From Microbaculum marinum (GTDB lineage Bacteria > Pseudomonadota > Alphaproteobacteria > Rhizobiales > Tepidamorphaceae), in the NCBI RefSeq assembly GCF_042646165.1, contig NZ_JBHRTC010000024.1: DNA of 64,000 nucleotides; one strand, written 5' to 3'. Below the pieces are notes generated by a model. It searched no databases. It worked only from the letters and a program-made list of their open reading frames with translations, and was not told where the DNA came from. Shown piece by piece: positions 18,362 through 27,804 of the stretch. The translations under genes and the position numbers were made by a program. Each line of letters opens with the position of its first letter. The first letter of the stretch is position 1.

Positions 18362-19029
18362 GTAACTTCGCTCCCAGGATGTTTACGACAAGAACCGCCA
18401 ACACGGGGAGCCGTGCAGGCACTCAGGACATTTACTGCAGTTGCACAAAAGCAATGCGACCGGAAGCCTCGACCGATCCACAGCTATCGATGACACAACC
18501 GGCGCTTTTTCGCATCGGTTCGGTCTCGTTGCCAGAATATGTCGAGCCACCGGCGACATCCGCATGTCGGTCGGCTTGAACGCCGAGATCAGGGCCTGGA
18601 TCCACGGCACGATCGCCACGAAGCCGACCCCAGCCCATGGTACACACAGCTTCGGCGTCAGGATGGTTGCGCGCCACAGCGAGTGTGGCCGGGCAGGCCA
18701 AGCAGGCAGACCAGCGTGATCCAGTCCCGAAATGCGGAGACTGGTGAACGTCCTGCGGGGTGGTCTGAACATCCAACATCTGCTTTCCGCTTGGGCCGGC
18801 AGACGGGAATTGAACGGCAACAAGTGCAAGACCTGCGGCCTACTCAGTCTGCGCCGGCGAGGCGATCGCATGAGCGTCCCTTCTGGTCGCGCCTCGCCGC
18901 CGTTCACCATCAATCGAGCATGGGCCCCGGGCAGAAGCCAATCGATGAACGGCCACCGATTATCCTGTTCTGCACGATAAATTGAGATCTGTACCCGCAT
19001 GCGTTACCGGGGCCCAGCTGCGCCGGCCG
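18362..19029. other. 668-base spacer between two DUF1254 genes, no supported gene
   Basis: Open frames exist on both strands (for example minus 18383-19000), but none has family resemblance, a good ribosome site or consistent codon use. One minus-strand frame encodes a short hydrophobic run near 18570-18640. The stretch could be a decayed gene. The promoter of the short DUF1254 gene must lie near 18362-18450. Confidence 0.5.
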
Positions 19030-20649
19030 TTACTCCACGCCTACGATCTCGCTCGGCCGCCACGTCTTGTCGAAAAAGGACGGGAGCGGGCTGTAGAGTC
19101 GCAGGATCGTGAACCATCCCTTCTCAGGATCGGTCTGAACCCAGTTGCCCTCGGCCACGTCGGCGGGCTTCTCAGGCGCGAACCAGATCGTCGTCGAGCC
19201 GTCTTCGGCCGCCTCCGCCGCGGGTGTCGGATAGCTCTGGCTACCGGCGCGGGGGTATTTCTGAGGCGTCTGCAGCATCGAGCGGGTCTGGTTGTCGTAA
19301 AGGGTGAACGACCAGAACGCCGCCGCCGGGATGCCCTTCGGCAGGTCGACCTTGTAGGTCTTGGCGCCATCGAAGACGTCGCCGTTCGCATCCCGGAAGG
19401 CGATGAGATACTGAGACCCCACCTCGGGAATGCGCATGATCATCGCCGGGGAGTCCAGCGTGTAGGCGTAGTAGAACGCCGTGCGGCTGTCGAGCGTGCG
19501 CGCGCCGGTCGGCGGGAACGGCTTGAACATCCCGTCCTCAAACAGCGGCGGCGGCGTTTCGAAGTAGGCGCCACCTTCCCACAACATCGACCCCCACTGG
19601 GAGTCCTCGTAGTAGGCCCAGTCCGGGTGTTTCTCGGCATACTGCCATTGCAATGCCCGGCCGAATGCCTGCCCGGCCGCGGCAGCGTCGGAGAGGATCT
19701 TCTTCATCCGCTCGTCGGGACTGAACGGCTTGCCATGGACGATGCCTATGGCGGCCATCTGGCCGGCCAGTTCGACGTCGTAGCTGGTCGCCGGCTCGTT
19801 CTGTACATTCTCGTTGAGCAGTTCGAAGAAGCCGTAGTCGCTGGGCGGAATTGTGTTGAACGCCATGCCGCTGGCGTCGATGAACTTCATCTGAGGGATC
19901 TCCGGCTCGCCTTCCAGCCGGACCTTGCCCTCCAGCGCCTCGGCAATCGGCGTGCCGTAGCTGCCCGGCTTGTAGGGGTAGATCTTGAGATTCTGCTTGA
20001 TGTTGTCGACGGCAGGCTTCGGATCGTTGCCGTTGTCGATGAAGGCGCGCAGCGCGTAGAGCACCGTGTTGGTCCTTGCGTGCGCAATGAAATACCCGCC
20101 CTGCGGCAAGGGGCCATCATATTCCGGACCGACGACCAGATACTTGCCCCCGAGCCCCCGGTCGGGCCCGGGCTTGCCCACGTCGATCACCCATTGGAAC
20201 CACATGTCGTTGATCGCGCCGAGACCGCCGGAGGGCTGGTCGATCACCACGGGACCGTCGGATAGATCGATCCAGCTCAGGTAATAGATCGTGTCGGCGT
20301 TCGCGGTCAGGAACAGCGAGCTGGAATCCATCAGCGTTTCGAAGATGACGACATCGCCGCTTCCCGCACCGACGCTCTGAAAGCCCTTCACGAGGCCCAG
20401 GGCTGACGCGCCGCGAAAACTGTTGTTGTAGACGTTGAGGGCGCGGGTGAAGTCGATGGTGTCGTAGATGCTCTGCGCGGTCGCGTCGGACGGTATGCCG
20501 TCGCTGAACTCAAGCGTGCCGATCCGCGTATCAACAGAGTCCGGAGCGGAAAGCGATCGAACCGTCTCGGACGCAACGTCGGCCCACGCCGGGCCGGCTA
20601 GCAGGCAGATGCCCATTGCGAGTACTGAAGGCGTCGGCTTGATTCTCAT
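19030..20649 (-). CDS. Exported DUF1254/DUF1214 domain protein (long form)
   Basis: A 539-residue protein with a signal peptide (cleavage after GPAWA near residue 24). The DUF1254 part contains LTANADTIYYLSWIDLSDGP and the DUF1214 part contains IPAAAFWSFTLYDNQTRSML; about 200 more residues than the paralog at 17345 lie between and around them. ATG 20649 was selected over a start 20 codons upstream because it begins the signal peptide. It is transcribed in the same direction as the transporter-like and arylsulfatase genes. The function is unknown; the family is often found near sulfatases and phenol-degradation-type porins. Confidence 0.88.
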   Translation of the reverse strand: MRIKPTPSVLAMGICLLAGPAWADVASETVRSLSAPDSVDTRIGTLEFSDGIPSDATAQSIYDTIDFTRALNVYNNSFRGASALGLVKGFQSVGAGSGDVVIFETLMDSSSLFLTANADTIYYLSWIDLSDGPVVIDQPSGGLGAINDMWFQWVIDVGKPGPDRGLGGKYLVVGPEYDGPLPQGGYFIAHARTNTVLYALRAFIDNGNDPKPAVDNIKQNLKIYPYKPGSYGTPIAEALEGKVRLEGEPEIPQMKFIDASGMAFNTIPPSDYGFFELLNENVQNEPATSYDVELAGQMAAIGIVHGKPFSPDERMKKILSDAAAAGQAFGRALQWQYAEKHPDWAYYEDSQWGSMLWEGGAYFETPPPLFEDGMFKPFPPTGARTLDSRTAFYYAYTLDSPAMIMRIPEVGSQYLIAFRDANGDVFDGAKTYKVDLPKGIPAAAFWSFTLYDNQTRSMLQTPQKYPRAGSQSYPTPAAEAAEDGSTTIWFAPEKPADVAEGNWVQTDPEKGWFTILRLYSPLPSFFDKTWRPSEIVGVE

Positions 20650-20870
20650 TTCTTTGTACCCTGTGTGTCGTTGTTGACTCTGAGGATGTTGCTTGGGTGT
20701 GGCAGACACTTAATCGAAGGCGGTGAGGCGCGCCGGGAGGTCGCATCCGCTGCAGACGTAAATGTCGTCGCGACTCCTTGATGCAGGGATACCGCCCGTC
20801 CGGACGTTGCGATCGGGGCCAACGTCCGGCTCGACTGGAGTCCGAACCGCCAATTGTCTCAGAGCGCCCA

Positions 20871-21854
20871 TCAGTCGTGCACTTGCTTGTGGGCCATGGC
20901 CGATAAAGGCACGTTGATCGTCAGGAACAGACTTCCGCCTTCCGTCCGGTTCCGGGCCCCAAACTCGTAATAGCCCCGAAGGTTTGTATAGATTGGTACG
21001 CCCCCGGCATTGAAGGTGTAGCCAAGTTGCGGCCCTACGGCAAAGGTGCGGCTCTCCATGGAGCCAAGGACTGGGGGCTGCCCCTTGTCGGGCGTCAGTT
21101 GCACGTAGGCATAGCCGACGAGACCGACAAACAACTGCTCATTCAGGAACCGGGACATACCCAGGTCGACATGCAAGTCGATGCCGTTGGTGTAGTCGGT
21201 ATCGGGATTCTCGAAGTTGTAGGTCAGCCCGGCGGTCGCAGAGAATTCCCATCCGGTCTTGGTATTGAGGTAGGTATATGCGCCTCCGGCGTCGATGGCT
21301 GCATGACCGATTCCGAGATTGGAAAGGCGATTGGGATCGTAGCTGCCGACCGGGATGTCACCGGTGAGGTAGGCCATCCAGTTGTGCAAGCCCTTGTCCC
21401 AGAACAGTTGTGCGGTCGGATAGAGGTCGCCGAAGCCCGTCACGACGTCGGTCCGGCTTGCTGACGTGGCCAGAGTGTTGACGTTGGCAGAGGTCTCGTT
21501 CCAGCCGGGAAAGAACGCAAGGGAAATGCTCGGTCGCGCGCCGAATATGGTCGTGTCCGGAGTCCAGGTCGGCGCGAAGAACTGTCCGCAGAAGTCTGCC
21601 TCGAGACCAAAGCTCAGGCCGCCACCGCGATTGAGCGCCCTGTCGCCTCCGGCTTTGCCCGCATAGCAATAGCTTTGCGTGGGCAGGGAGAAGCCTGGCG
21701 TCGGCGCAATGGCGGCGAAGCTGGCATACTGGCCGGGGAGCCAGAAGCTCACTCCGCCCTCATCGGCGTGGGCGGAAGACGCAATGGCCACCGACAGAAC
21801 CGTGAGCGACAGGATTGCCGCTCCCCTGAGCGACCTGGAACGCTGTATAGTCAT
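20871..21854 (-). CDS. Outer-membrane transporter-like protein (SphA/MetA phenol-degradation family)
   Basis: A 327-residue beta-barrel-like protein. The signal peptide runs to SSAHADEGG; the mature protein alternates short aromatic strands and has the family's VSFWLPGQYASFAAIAPTPG opening, FPGWN and ATAGLTYNFENPDTDYTNG segments. Family members are annotated as proteins of the meta-pathway of phenol degradation and are thought to be outer-membrane channels for hydrophobic compounds. The ATG at 21854 follows GAGGCAGGG and fits the signal peptide; the frame continues 21 codons upstream. It probably supplies substrate to the periplasmic sulfatase and DUF1254 proteins. Confidence 0.85.
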   Translation of the reverse strand: MTIQRSRSLRGAAILSLTVLSVAIASSAHADEGGVSFWLPGQYASFAAIAPTPGFSLPTQSYCYAGKAGGDRALNRGGGLSFGLEADFCGQFFAPTWTPDTTIFGARPSISLAFFPGWNETSANVNTLATSASRTDVVTGFGDLYPTAQLFWDKGLHNWMAYLTGDIPVGSYDPNRLSNLGIGHAAIDAGGAYTYLNTKTGWEFSATAGLTYNFENPDTDYTNGIDLHVDLGMSRFLNEQLFVGLVGYAYVQLTPDKGQPPVLGSMESRTFAVGPQLGYTFNAGGVPIYTNLRGYYEFGARNRTEGGSLFLTINVPLSAMAHKQVHD

Positions 21855-22002
21855 CCCTGCCTCATCGGAAAGCCCGGACCGGAATCGGCGGATAGCGACT
21901 CGCGACAAACGCACCAACCGCCGTCAATTCCCGAGCCGGAGATACGCAGCCCAGCGAATCGGCGACCCCCGGGCCGGAAGTCGCCACTTCGCAACACGAA
22001 CG

Positions 22003-23523
22003 TCAATTCCGGGCGGTATAACCTTTGAAGTCCTCGGTTCCGGGCGGGATGTTCGGATATTCCTCGACGCTCTTCTTATAGGCACCTTCGATCTCGAGCA
22101 TCGGTGCGAAAATCCAGGTCATCGTCAGCTCCGTGTCCCACAGATTGAAATCCTCCTGAGGATCGTTGGAAAGATTGTAGAACTTCGGGAGTTGGAAGAC
22201 TTCGGCGGCCTGGTTCAGGGTCGCAAGCTGCGGGTCGCGGAACCCACGCTTGATCATCTTGTAGTAGCGCCACTTGATCGACATCAGTTCGCCGTCCACG
22301 CCAAAGAACATGTAGTGTTCCCGGCTCGACTCCTTGCTCTCGCCCAGTAGAAGCTTGGAGAAGTCGATGCCGTCGACCGGTCGGTCTGTCGGCACGAGGT
22401 GCGAGCTTCCGGTCATCTCCGCAAGCGTGGGGAACCAGTCGACCGCCGCGACGATCTCGTTGCTGACCGCCCCGGCGGGAATCTTGCCGGGCCAGCGGAC
22501 GATCGCCGGCACGCGCATGCTTCCTTCGTAAGGCGTGTAGAAGAAATTGCCGCGGAACGGACCGTTCGAGCCGCCTACAGCGCCAGCGTTGGCCGACAGG
22601 CCACTGGTGGCATTGTCGCTGCTCAGGACGAAGATGGTGTTGTCCTCAACGCCCGCCTCCCTGACAGCATCCATGACCTGCCCGACCCGGTGATCCATCT
22701 CGGCGATACAGTCGGCGTACATGCCACTGTGCTTTAAGGACTTGCCAACGAACTCCGGGTTGCAAACGATCGGCGGATGCATTTCCGAGTAACCGAGGTA
22801 GACGAAGAACGGTTCCTTCGCGGCAGCCTGCTTCTTGATGTACTCGACGGTCTTCGGGATCAGATATTCCCCATCGATGATGGGTCGGACCTTCATGTCC
22901 AGTTCCATCACGACCTTCGAGTCCTCGCCCTTCTTCCCTTCCAGGACATGCGGCGGCGCGTCCAAAGCCTCGGTGATGTTGCGTTCCTTGAAGATCTCTT
23001 CGATCATCGCGTTGTATAGCGGATAGGTCGTGTAACCGGACTCCTCCCAACTATTGGGGATGCCCCACCATTCGTCGAAGCCCTGATCGTTCGGCAGGCG
23101 GCCCTGGATGTTTCCCAGATGCCACTTGCCGTAGAGCGCGGTCTTGTAGCCGGCGTCCGACAGCAACTCCGCGATGGTGTATTCCCACGGCGTCATCCCG
23201 GCCGGGCCGCCGTTGGACGGCGGCAGAACATTGTAAGTACCGGAGCGAACAGGGTGCCGTCCGGTCATGATCGCCGAACGCGAGGGCGTGCACTGTACTT
23301 CCACATTGTAGTTGGTGAAGCGCATGCCCTCGGAAGCCAGCTGGTCGATGTTCGGCGTCTCCACCTGGCCGCCATAGACGCCCCAGTCGCCGAAGCCGGT
23401 GTTGTCGGCGAGAAAGAAGACGATATTCGGCTTCGATTCGCTCTGGGCCTGTACTGACTCCGCCGATAGAAATAGGGCGATCCACAGCGAGGCTGTGAGG
23501 ACCGGTAATATCCTGTAGCGCAT
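22003..23523 (-). CDS. Periplasmic arylsulfatase
   Basis: A 506-residue type I sulfatase. It has a signal peptide ending SVQAQ, metal-binding NIVFFLADNTGFGDWG, and the formylglycine motif CTPSRSAIMTGR with modifiable Cys78. YGKWHLG, with lysine and histidine of the active site, lies near residue 129-135. Many sulfatases have two Asp at the metal site where this has Asp-Asn (residues 40-41). It hydrolyses sulfate esters in the periplasm after Cys-to-formylglycine conversion by a maturase, which is not seen in this window. GGGGAAG precedes the start. Two direct repeats in its upstream region may bind the divergent AraC regulator. Confidence 0.92.
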   Translation of the reverse strand: MRYRILPVLTASLWIALFLSAESVQAQSESKPNIVFFLADNTGFGDWGVYGGQVETPNIDQLASEGMRFTNYNVEVQCTPSRSAIMTGRHPVRSGTYNVLPPSNGGPAGMTPWEYTIAELLSDAGYKTALYGKWHLGNIQGRLPNDQGFDEWWGIPNSWEESGYTTYPLYNAMIEEIFKERNITEALDAPPHVLEGKKGEDSKVVMELDMKVRPIIDGEYLIPKTVEYIKKQAAAKEPFFVYLGYSEMHPPIVCNPEFVGKSLKHSGMYADCIAEMDHRVGQVMDAVREAGVEDNTIFVLSSDNATSGLSANAGAVGGSNGPFRGNFFYTPYEGSMRVPAIVRWPGKIPAGAVSNEIVAAVDWFPTLAEMTGSSHLVPTDRPVDGIDFSKLLLGESKESSREHYMFFGVDGELMSIKWRYYKMIKRGFRDPQLATLNQAAEVFQLPKFYNLSNDPQEDFNLWDTELTMTWIFAPMLEIEGAYKKSVEEYPNIPPGTEDFKGYTARN

Positions 23524-24113
23524 AGAAACTTCCCCAGGTTCAGTTCAAACAGTGGTTCCGATAAAGTCGCCAATCAGTTCAAACGGAATTGGCGTGTGCG
23601 GGCGAAGGCAGATGTATCCGCGTCTGGTTTGCCCCGTCACGACCTTACCGCCGAAGCGAGATCCCAGGACGAGAGGACGGGTTCGCTGCAACGGTGGCCG
23701 CAGGAGTTGGGACCGGGTTCGTGGCCAAGCGTTTCATGGTCAGTGGGGTTCGGAGTCGGCGTGCATCCCGAGGCCTGCTAGCGGGCATCGGAGGTGGAGG
23801 ATTGAATCTTGCGGAAGTTAGCAAAAGGCGGATCTCGGTGCTGACCATTTCGCGCCAACGTGAGAATCAGTTTGTTTCGCCGCCGGCCACCGGGCCGCTT
23901 GGGCTCGCAACATTGATCGTCGCTCCTGCCGTCGGCGTACCGATTTCCACCCCGACGACAGGCGGTTCAAGCGCGGAAGCCGTGCGCCTGCAACACGGGC
24001 ATGCGAGCAACCAGCCTCGATATCGTTCGCGATCGGCATCCACCTTCAGCAGGTCCCCGAACGCCGGCGATTATCTCGGCCGATGATGCACCTTTGTCCC
24101 CATCGTCGATACT
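23524..24113. other. 590-base divergent intergenic region, arylsulfatase / AraC regulator
   Basis: Besides the direct repeats near 23540-23584 I see no supported gene. A 165-codon plus-strand frame at 23589-24086 has no family resemblance and biased Arg/Ser composition. Promoters for both divergent genes should lie here. Confidence 0.55.
23540..23584. promoter_or_regulatory. Two direct repeats TCAGTTCAAAC upstream of arylsulfatase
   Basis: The 11-mer TCAGTTCAAAC occurs exactly at 23540-23550 and again at 23574-23584, 34 bases apart start to start (about three helical turns). They lie 17 and 51 bases upstream of the arylsulfatase ATG. AraC-type activators usually bind such direct repeats, and an AraC gene is divergent. 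This is a candidate operator. Confidence 0.5.
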
Positions 24114-25142
24114 TTGCCTAAACTGGAGTTTGGTTTGCGACAGGTTCCCCTCGTTAGAGCCGCACATTTCAACCTCTACCTCTCCGTGTTGCGGGAAATC
24201 GGGGTTCCGGTCTGGGACTGCCTGACGCGGGCGGGCCTGCCGGCCACGACGGAAGAGTCACCGGATCTCTACCTCAGCCTGCCGAGAATAATGGATTTTG
24301 TGGCACAGGATGGCGGCGCCGGAGGTGCAATGGAGTTGGGATTCATGGCCGCGCAACGGGCAACTCTCAGGGACCTTCGACCCGAGTTCCGGCAAGCGAT
24401 CCTCAACGCGCAGAGTGGCTTCGCACTGCTGCAGACTTTTCTTCGCTATCGGAAAGGAGAAGACACTGCAGCCTTCAGCGCGATCTATCCGGAGGGTGCA
24501 TCTGTACGCGTGGTCTGCGACCAGCCCGGGCTCGAACACACCGCCGGCTTCGTCTGCACCGAATGGATGAACCTGCAGGCGGTTGTGTCGATCGTGCGCT
24601 GCATAGCAGGCGCCGCATGGACACCCGAAGAGGTGACCTTCGTTTCAGATTTTGCGCCACATGACCGCGCGAAGGAAGCGTTTCCGAACACGCGGATGCT
24701 CATGTCACAAATTCACACCTCCGTGCTGGTTCCGCGGGATGTGCTGGCCAGGCCCAGCAATTCGCCGGTGGTGCCGGAGACGGGCGACTGCGAGGAGCAC
24801 GCGGAGATCAGCCATTCGGCAGGTCCGCTGGACACGATCCGGGAGATCGTCAAACCGTATTTCCGCGAGAAGCCGCTCCTGCTTCTCGAAGTGGCCGAGA
24901 TCCTCGGCATGAGCCAGCGGACGTTGCAACGTCAACTCAACAACATGGGTGTAAGTTACTCCCGTCTTGTTGCCGAGGCCCGGTACCAGGTCGCCTGCGA
25001 CCTTTTGGCGAATCTCGATATCAAGATCACGGATATCGCAATTGCCACCGGCTACCAGAACCCTTCGCATTTTTCGCGTGCATTCCGTCGGTTCGCTGGC
25101 CTCTCCCCGATCGAGTACCGCATGTCCGCTTCTGCTCAATGA
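24114..25142 (+). CDS. AraC family transcriptional regulator (arabinose-binding-domain type)
   Basis: A 342-residue regulator of the AraC_arabinose_bd plus HTH_18 architecture. The N-terminal sensor occupies about 1-200. The C-terminal DNA-binding domain has MSQRTLQRQLNNMGVSY as first helix-turn-helix near 268-284 and ITDIAIATGYQNPSHFSRAF as second near 305-324, ending SPIEYR. The annotated TTG start at 24114 lacks a clear ribosome site, so a start some codons downstream is possible. It probably controls the divergent sulfatase/DUF1254/porin genes in response to a small ligand. Confidence 0.88.
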   Translation: MPKLEFGLRQVPLVRAAHFNLYLSVLREIGVPVWDCLTRAGLPATTEESPDLYLSLPRIMDFVAQDGGAGGAMELGFMAAQRATLRDLRPEFRQAILNAQSGFALLQTFLRYRKGEDTAAFSAIYPEGASVRVVCDQPGLEHTAGFVCTEWMNLQAVVSIVRCIAGAAWTPEEVTFVSDFAPHDRAKEAFPNTRMLMSQIHTSVLVPRDVLARPSNSPVVPETGDCEEHAEISHSAGPLDTIREIVKPYFREKPLLLLEVAEILGMSQRTLQRQLNNMGVSYSRLVAEARYQVACDLLANLDIKITDIAIATGYQNPSHFSRAFRRFAGLSPIEYRMSASAQ

Positions 25143-25297
25143 TGATCAAGGGCTGCGGAAGGTCCGCCACCGAAAGTTGCTGCCGCCGGCACCGCGAAGT
25201 ATGGAACGGGCTGTCGAGCCAGCCTCAGTGCCGGGTGAGTCGTCGGGGGCGTGGTTGCATGAACCGCATCGGCAACTGGGTCCGCTGGCGCAGGGAA

Positions 25298-27391
25298 CTA
25301 TTGCTGCGCATCTGATCCGGGAGAACGGCGACACTTTCGCAGGGGCACTACATTCCCGTCGGGCGCTTGCCCTGTCTTCGCTGTGACACCGGCCGCAGCA
25401 TCCGGGTCGTCGTCGGCAATCAGCGCCGCGTCGCTCGTCGGATTCATCTCCGCCTCGATGCCATCGTCCTCGCCTGGAGCCCGAGACGCACGCGGCAGAT
25501 AAAGGCTGACGGTGGTTCCGCTGCCCAATTCGCTTTCGATTGTGACGGTGCCCCCCGACTGCTTTGCGAATCCGTATACCTGAGATAGCCCCAGTCCCGT
25601 CCCCTTGTCGTTCTCCTTGGTCGTGAAAAACGGCTCGAACACCTTTTCGAGTACATCCGGAGCGATCCCGGTGCCGGTGTCGGCGATACGCACTGCGACA
25701 AAGTCGCCCTCGAGATCCTCGCGGAGCTCACCGCGTGCGAGGGTAATGTTTTCCGTTGTAATCGTCACGACGCCACCGTCAGGCATGGCGTCTCGGGCGT
25801 TTAGGGCAGTGTTGATGAGAGCGAGCTCGAATTCACCGGGATCGGCTTCGATTTTCCACGTTTCGGGGGCGACAGCCGAAGCCAGAGATACCTGGCCACT
25901 CAAGGAACTTCCCAACATCCGCTGGACGGCTTCTATGCGCTCGCCGACCGAAAGCACTTCGGCGGCAGCCGTCTGCTTGCGGGAGAAACTCAGCAATTGG
26001 CGGGTCAGGGCAACGCCGCGTTCGATGGCCAGTTCCACCGATTCAGTGGCCTTGCTGGCCGAAGGATCGCTGGCCACGGCCTTCTTCACGAGACGGACAT
26101 AGCTGCTCACGATCGTCAGGAGGTTGTTGAAGTCATGCACCACGCCTCCCGTCAGCTGACCCAGGGCGTCCATCTTTTGTGCATGCGCCCGCTGCGCTTG
26201 TGCTTCCTTGAGAGCCAGCTCCGCCTCGCGGCGCTCCGTGATGTCCCGTGTGATCTTCGCGAAACCGATCAGTTCGCCCGGTTCATCGCGAATCGGATCG
26301 ATGACGACGTGCGCCCAGAACAAGGTGCCGTCCTTGCGCACCCGCCAGTCCTCGGCCTCGAAGCGCCCCTCCTGCGTCGCCGTATGCAAGGCGCGTGAAG
26401 GCTTGCCGGCAGAGCGGTCGCGCTCGGTGTAGAAGCGGGAGAAGTGCTGGCCGATGATTTCATCGGCGGCGTATCCCTTGATGCGCTCGGCTCCCGAATT
26501 CCAGCTTGTGACGATCCCGTTGGGGTCGATCATATAGAGGGCGTAATCCGTGACGCCCTGGACCAGCAGCCTGAACTGGCGCTCGCTTTCGCGCAGTGCC
26601 TCCTGCGCGGCGCGCCGTTCGGTGATGTCCCGCGTGATCTTGGCGAAGCCCTCCAGTTCGCCCGCCTCGTTGCGGATCGCGTCCACCACCACAGACGCCC
26701 AGAAGCGGCTGCCGTCCTTGCGGACCCGCCAGCCCTCGCCTTCGTAGCGCCCTTCACGGATAGCCGTTTCGAGGACCCTGGCGGGAATGCCCCTGGCTCG
26801 ATCCTCCTTCGGGTAGAATTTCGAGAAGTGATGCCCGACGATTTCGTCTACCGTGTAGCCCTTCAGCCGCTCCGCGCCTGTATTCCAGTTGATTACGATT
26901 CCGCTGGGATCGAGCATGTAGAGGGCGTAGTCCACCACCCCTTCCACCAGCACACGGAAGCGACGCTCGCTTTCCCGCAAGGCGCGGTCGGCGGCCATTC
27001 GTTCCGTTATGTCGCGGGTGATCTTCGCGTAGCCGATCAGTTGTCCTTTCTCATCGAGGACACGCTGGAGGATGGCGTTTGACCAGAAGTGGGTGCCGTC
27101 CTTGCGAACGCGCCAGCCCTCCGCCTCGTGGCGCCCCGTCTCGCGGGCCGAGGCAACGATCGCTTCCGGGAGCCCCGCCGCCTGATCTTCTGCCGTGAAG
27201 AACGTGGAGAAGTGCTGCCCTATGATCTCGGCAGCGCTGTAGCCCTTTATCTTCTCGGCACCCGGATTCCACGTGGTGACGAAACCCTCGGGATCGAGCA
27301 TGTAGATTGCGTAGTCGCTGACCGCATCGATCAGAAGCTCCAGACGGTGAGCCTCAGAGATCTGTTGCGCATTTTCCAGGTTGGGTGCCAT
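25298..27391 (-). CDS. Hybrid-type sensor histidine kinase with three tandem PAS domains (no receiver)
   Basis: A 697-residue soluble kinase. Three near-identical PAS-PAC units occupy about 15-130, 140-255 and 265-385; each has the DYA-YM-DP-G opening, an HFS-F-ED/RDRAG segment, and a WRVRKDG then IGYAKITRDITER-type end. The phosphoacceptor His419 is in VVHDFNNLLT. The ATPase domain covers about 500-625 with NTALNARDAM (N box), DTGTGIAPDVL (G1) and GTGLGLSQVYG (G2). The HDFNN class usually continues into a receiver domain; here the C-terminal 60 residues are acidic and low in structure. No membrane segment, so it senses a cytoplasmic cue. No adjacent partner regulator. Confidence 0.92.
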   Translation of the reverse strand: MAPNLENAQQISEAHRLELLIDAVSDYAIYMLDPEGFVTTWNPGAEKIKGYSAAEIIGQHFSTFFTAEDQAAGLPEAIVASARETGRHEAEGWRVRKDGTHFWSNAILQRVLDEKGQLIGYAKITRDITERMAADRALRESERRFRVLVEGVVDYALYMLDPSGIVINWNTGAERLKGYTVDEIVGHHFSKFYPKEDRARGIPARVLETAIREGRYEGEGWRVRKDGSRFWASVVVDAIRNEAGELEGFAKITRDITERRAAQEALRESERQFRLLVQGVTDYALYMIDPNGIVTSWNSGAERIKGYAADEIIGQHFSRFYTERDRSAGKPSRALHTATQEGRFEAEDWRVRKDGTLFWAHVVIDPIRDEPGELIGFAKITRDITERREAELALKEAQAQRAHAQKMDALGQLTGGVVHDFNNLLTIVSSYVRLVKKAVASDPSASKATESVELAIERGVALTRQLLSFSRKQTAAAEVLSVGERIEAVQRMLGSSLSGQVSLASAVAPETWKIEADPGEFELALINTALNARDAMPDGGVVTITTENITLARGELREDLEGDFVAVRIADTGTGIAPDVLEKVFEPFFTTKENDKGTGLGLSQVYGFAKQSGGTVTIESELGSGTTVSLYLPRASRAPGEDDGIEAEMNPTSDAALIADDDPDAAAGVTAKTGQAPDGNVVPLRKCRRSPGSDAQQ

Positions 27392-27469
27392 TGTGAGCCC
27401 GATTGCGCCGAAAGCCCGAAGGAATCGACGTTACGTGCAGCGCTCTCCCATTACAACGGGTATCGACCG

Positions 27470-27793
27470 ATGACCGCTCAGTCTCCTCTCCGATTGCAAG
27501 TGCCGGCCCTGGTTAGGCTGCCGCTCGCAGTTGCACCCGGAGCAGAGCCCGATGACGGAGACGCGGACGGGGCGGAAGACCGCAGCGGCGCCTCCGCGCG
27601 GGACGACCTCCCCTACCGGGTCGAACTCTGGGACGCGACGAAGACGAGTGTTGAGCAGGTACTCGCAGTCACTGCCAATGCCACCATTGGTTACGCGGCG
27701 TACTATGCCGCGACGCGGGAGCATGTCGAACGTTACATAACGCTGCGACACAAGAATGGCATCGTCTCCCGATGGAACGGCCCGTCACACTAG
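27470..27793 (+). CDS. Small conserved protein of unknown function, ELWDA family, copy 1
   Basis: A 107-residue soluble protein. The C-terminal 60 residues share a core with the next gene: DDLPYRVELWDA, a VEQVLA helix, AATREH and an R-ITLR end. The N-terminal 45 residues are Pro/Ala/Asp rich. Similar small proteins are frequent, unannotated, in rhizobial genomes near sensor kinases (from memory, not checked). It diverges from the triple-PAS kinase with 78 bases between starts. The start choice is weakly supported because no strong ribosome site is seen. Function unknown. Confidence 0.6.
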   Translation: MTAQSPLRLQVPALVRLPLAVAPGAEPDDGDADGAEDRSGASARDDLPYRVELWDATKTSVEQVLAVTANATIGYAAYYAATREHVERYITLRHKNGIVSRWNGPSH

Positions 27794-27804
27794 GGCCGGC
27801 GAGG

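Noticed and set aside
18383..19000. Minus-strand 205-codon frame between DUF1254 genes
   Set aside because: It has no family match, no ribosome site and a rare-residue-rich composition; kept only as a possible relic in the region note.
23589..24086. 165-codon plus-strand frame upstream of the AraC gene
   Set aside because: It covers the expected promoter region, with no recognisable domain and Arg/Ser-biased composition.
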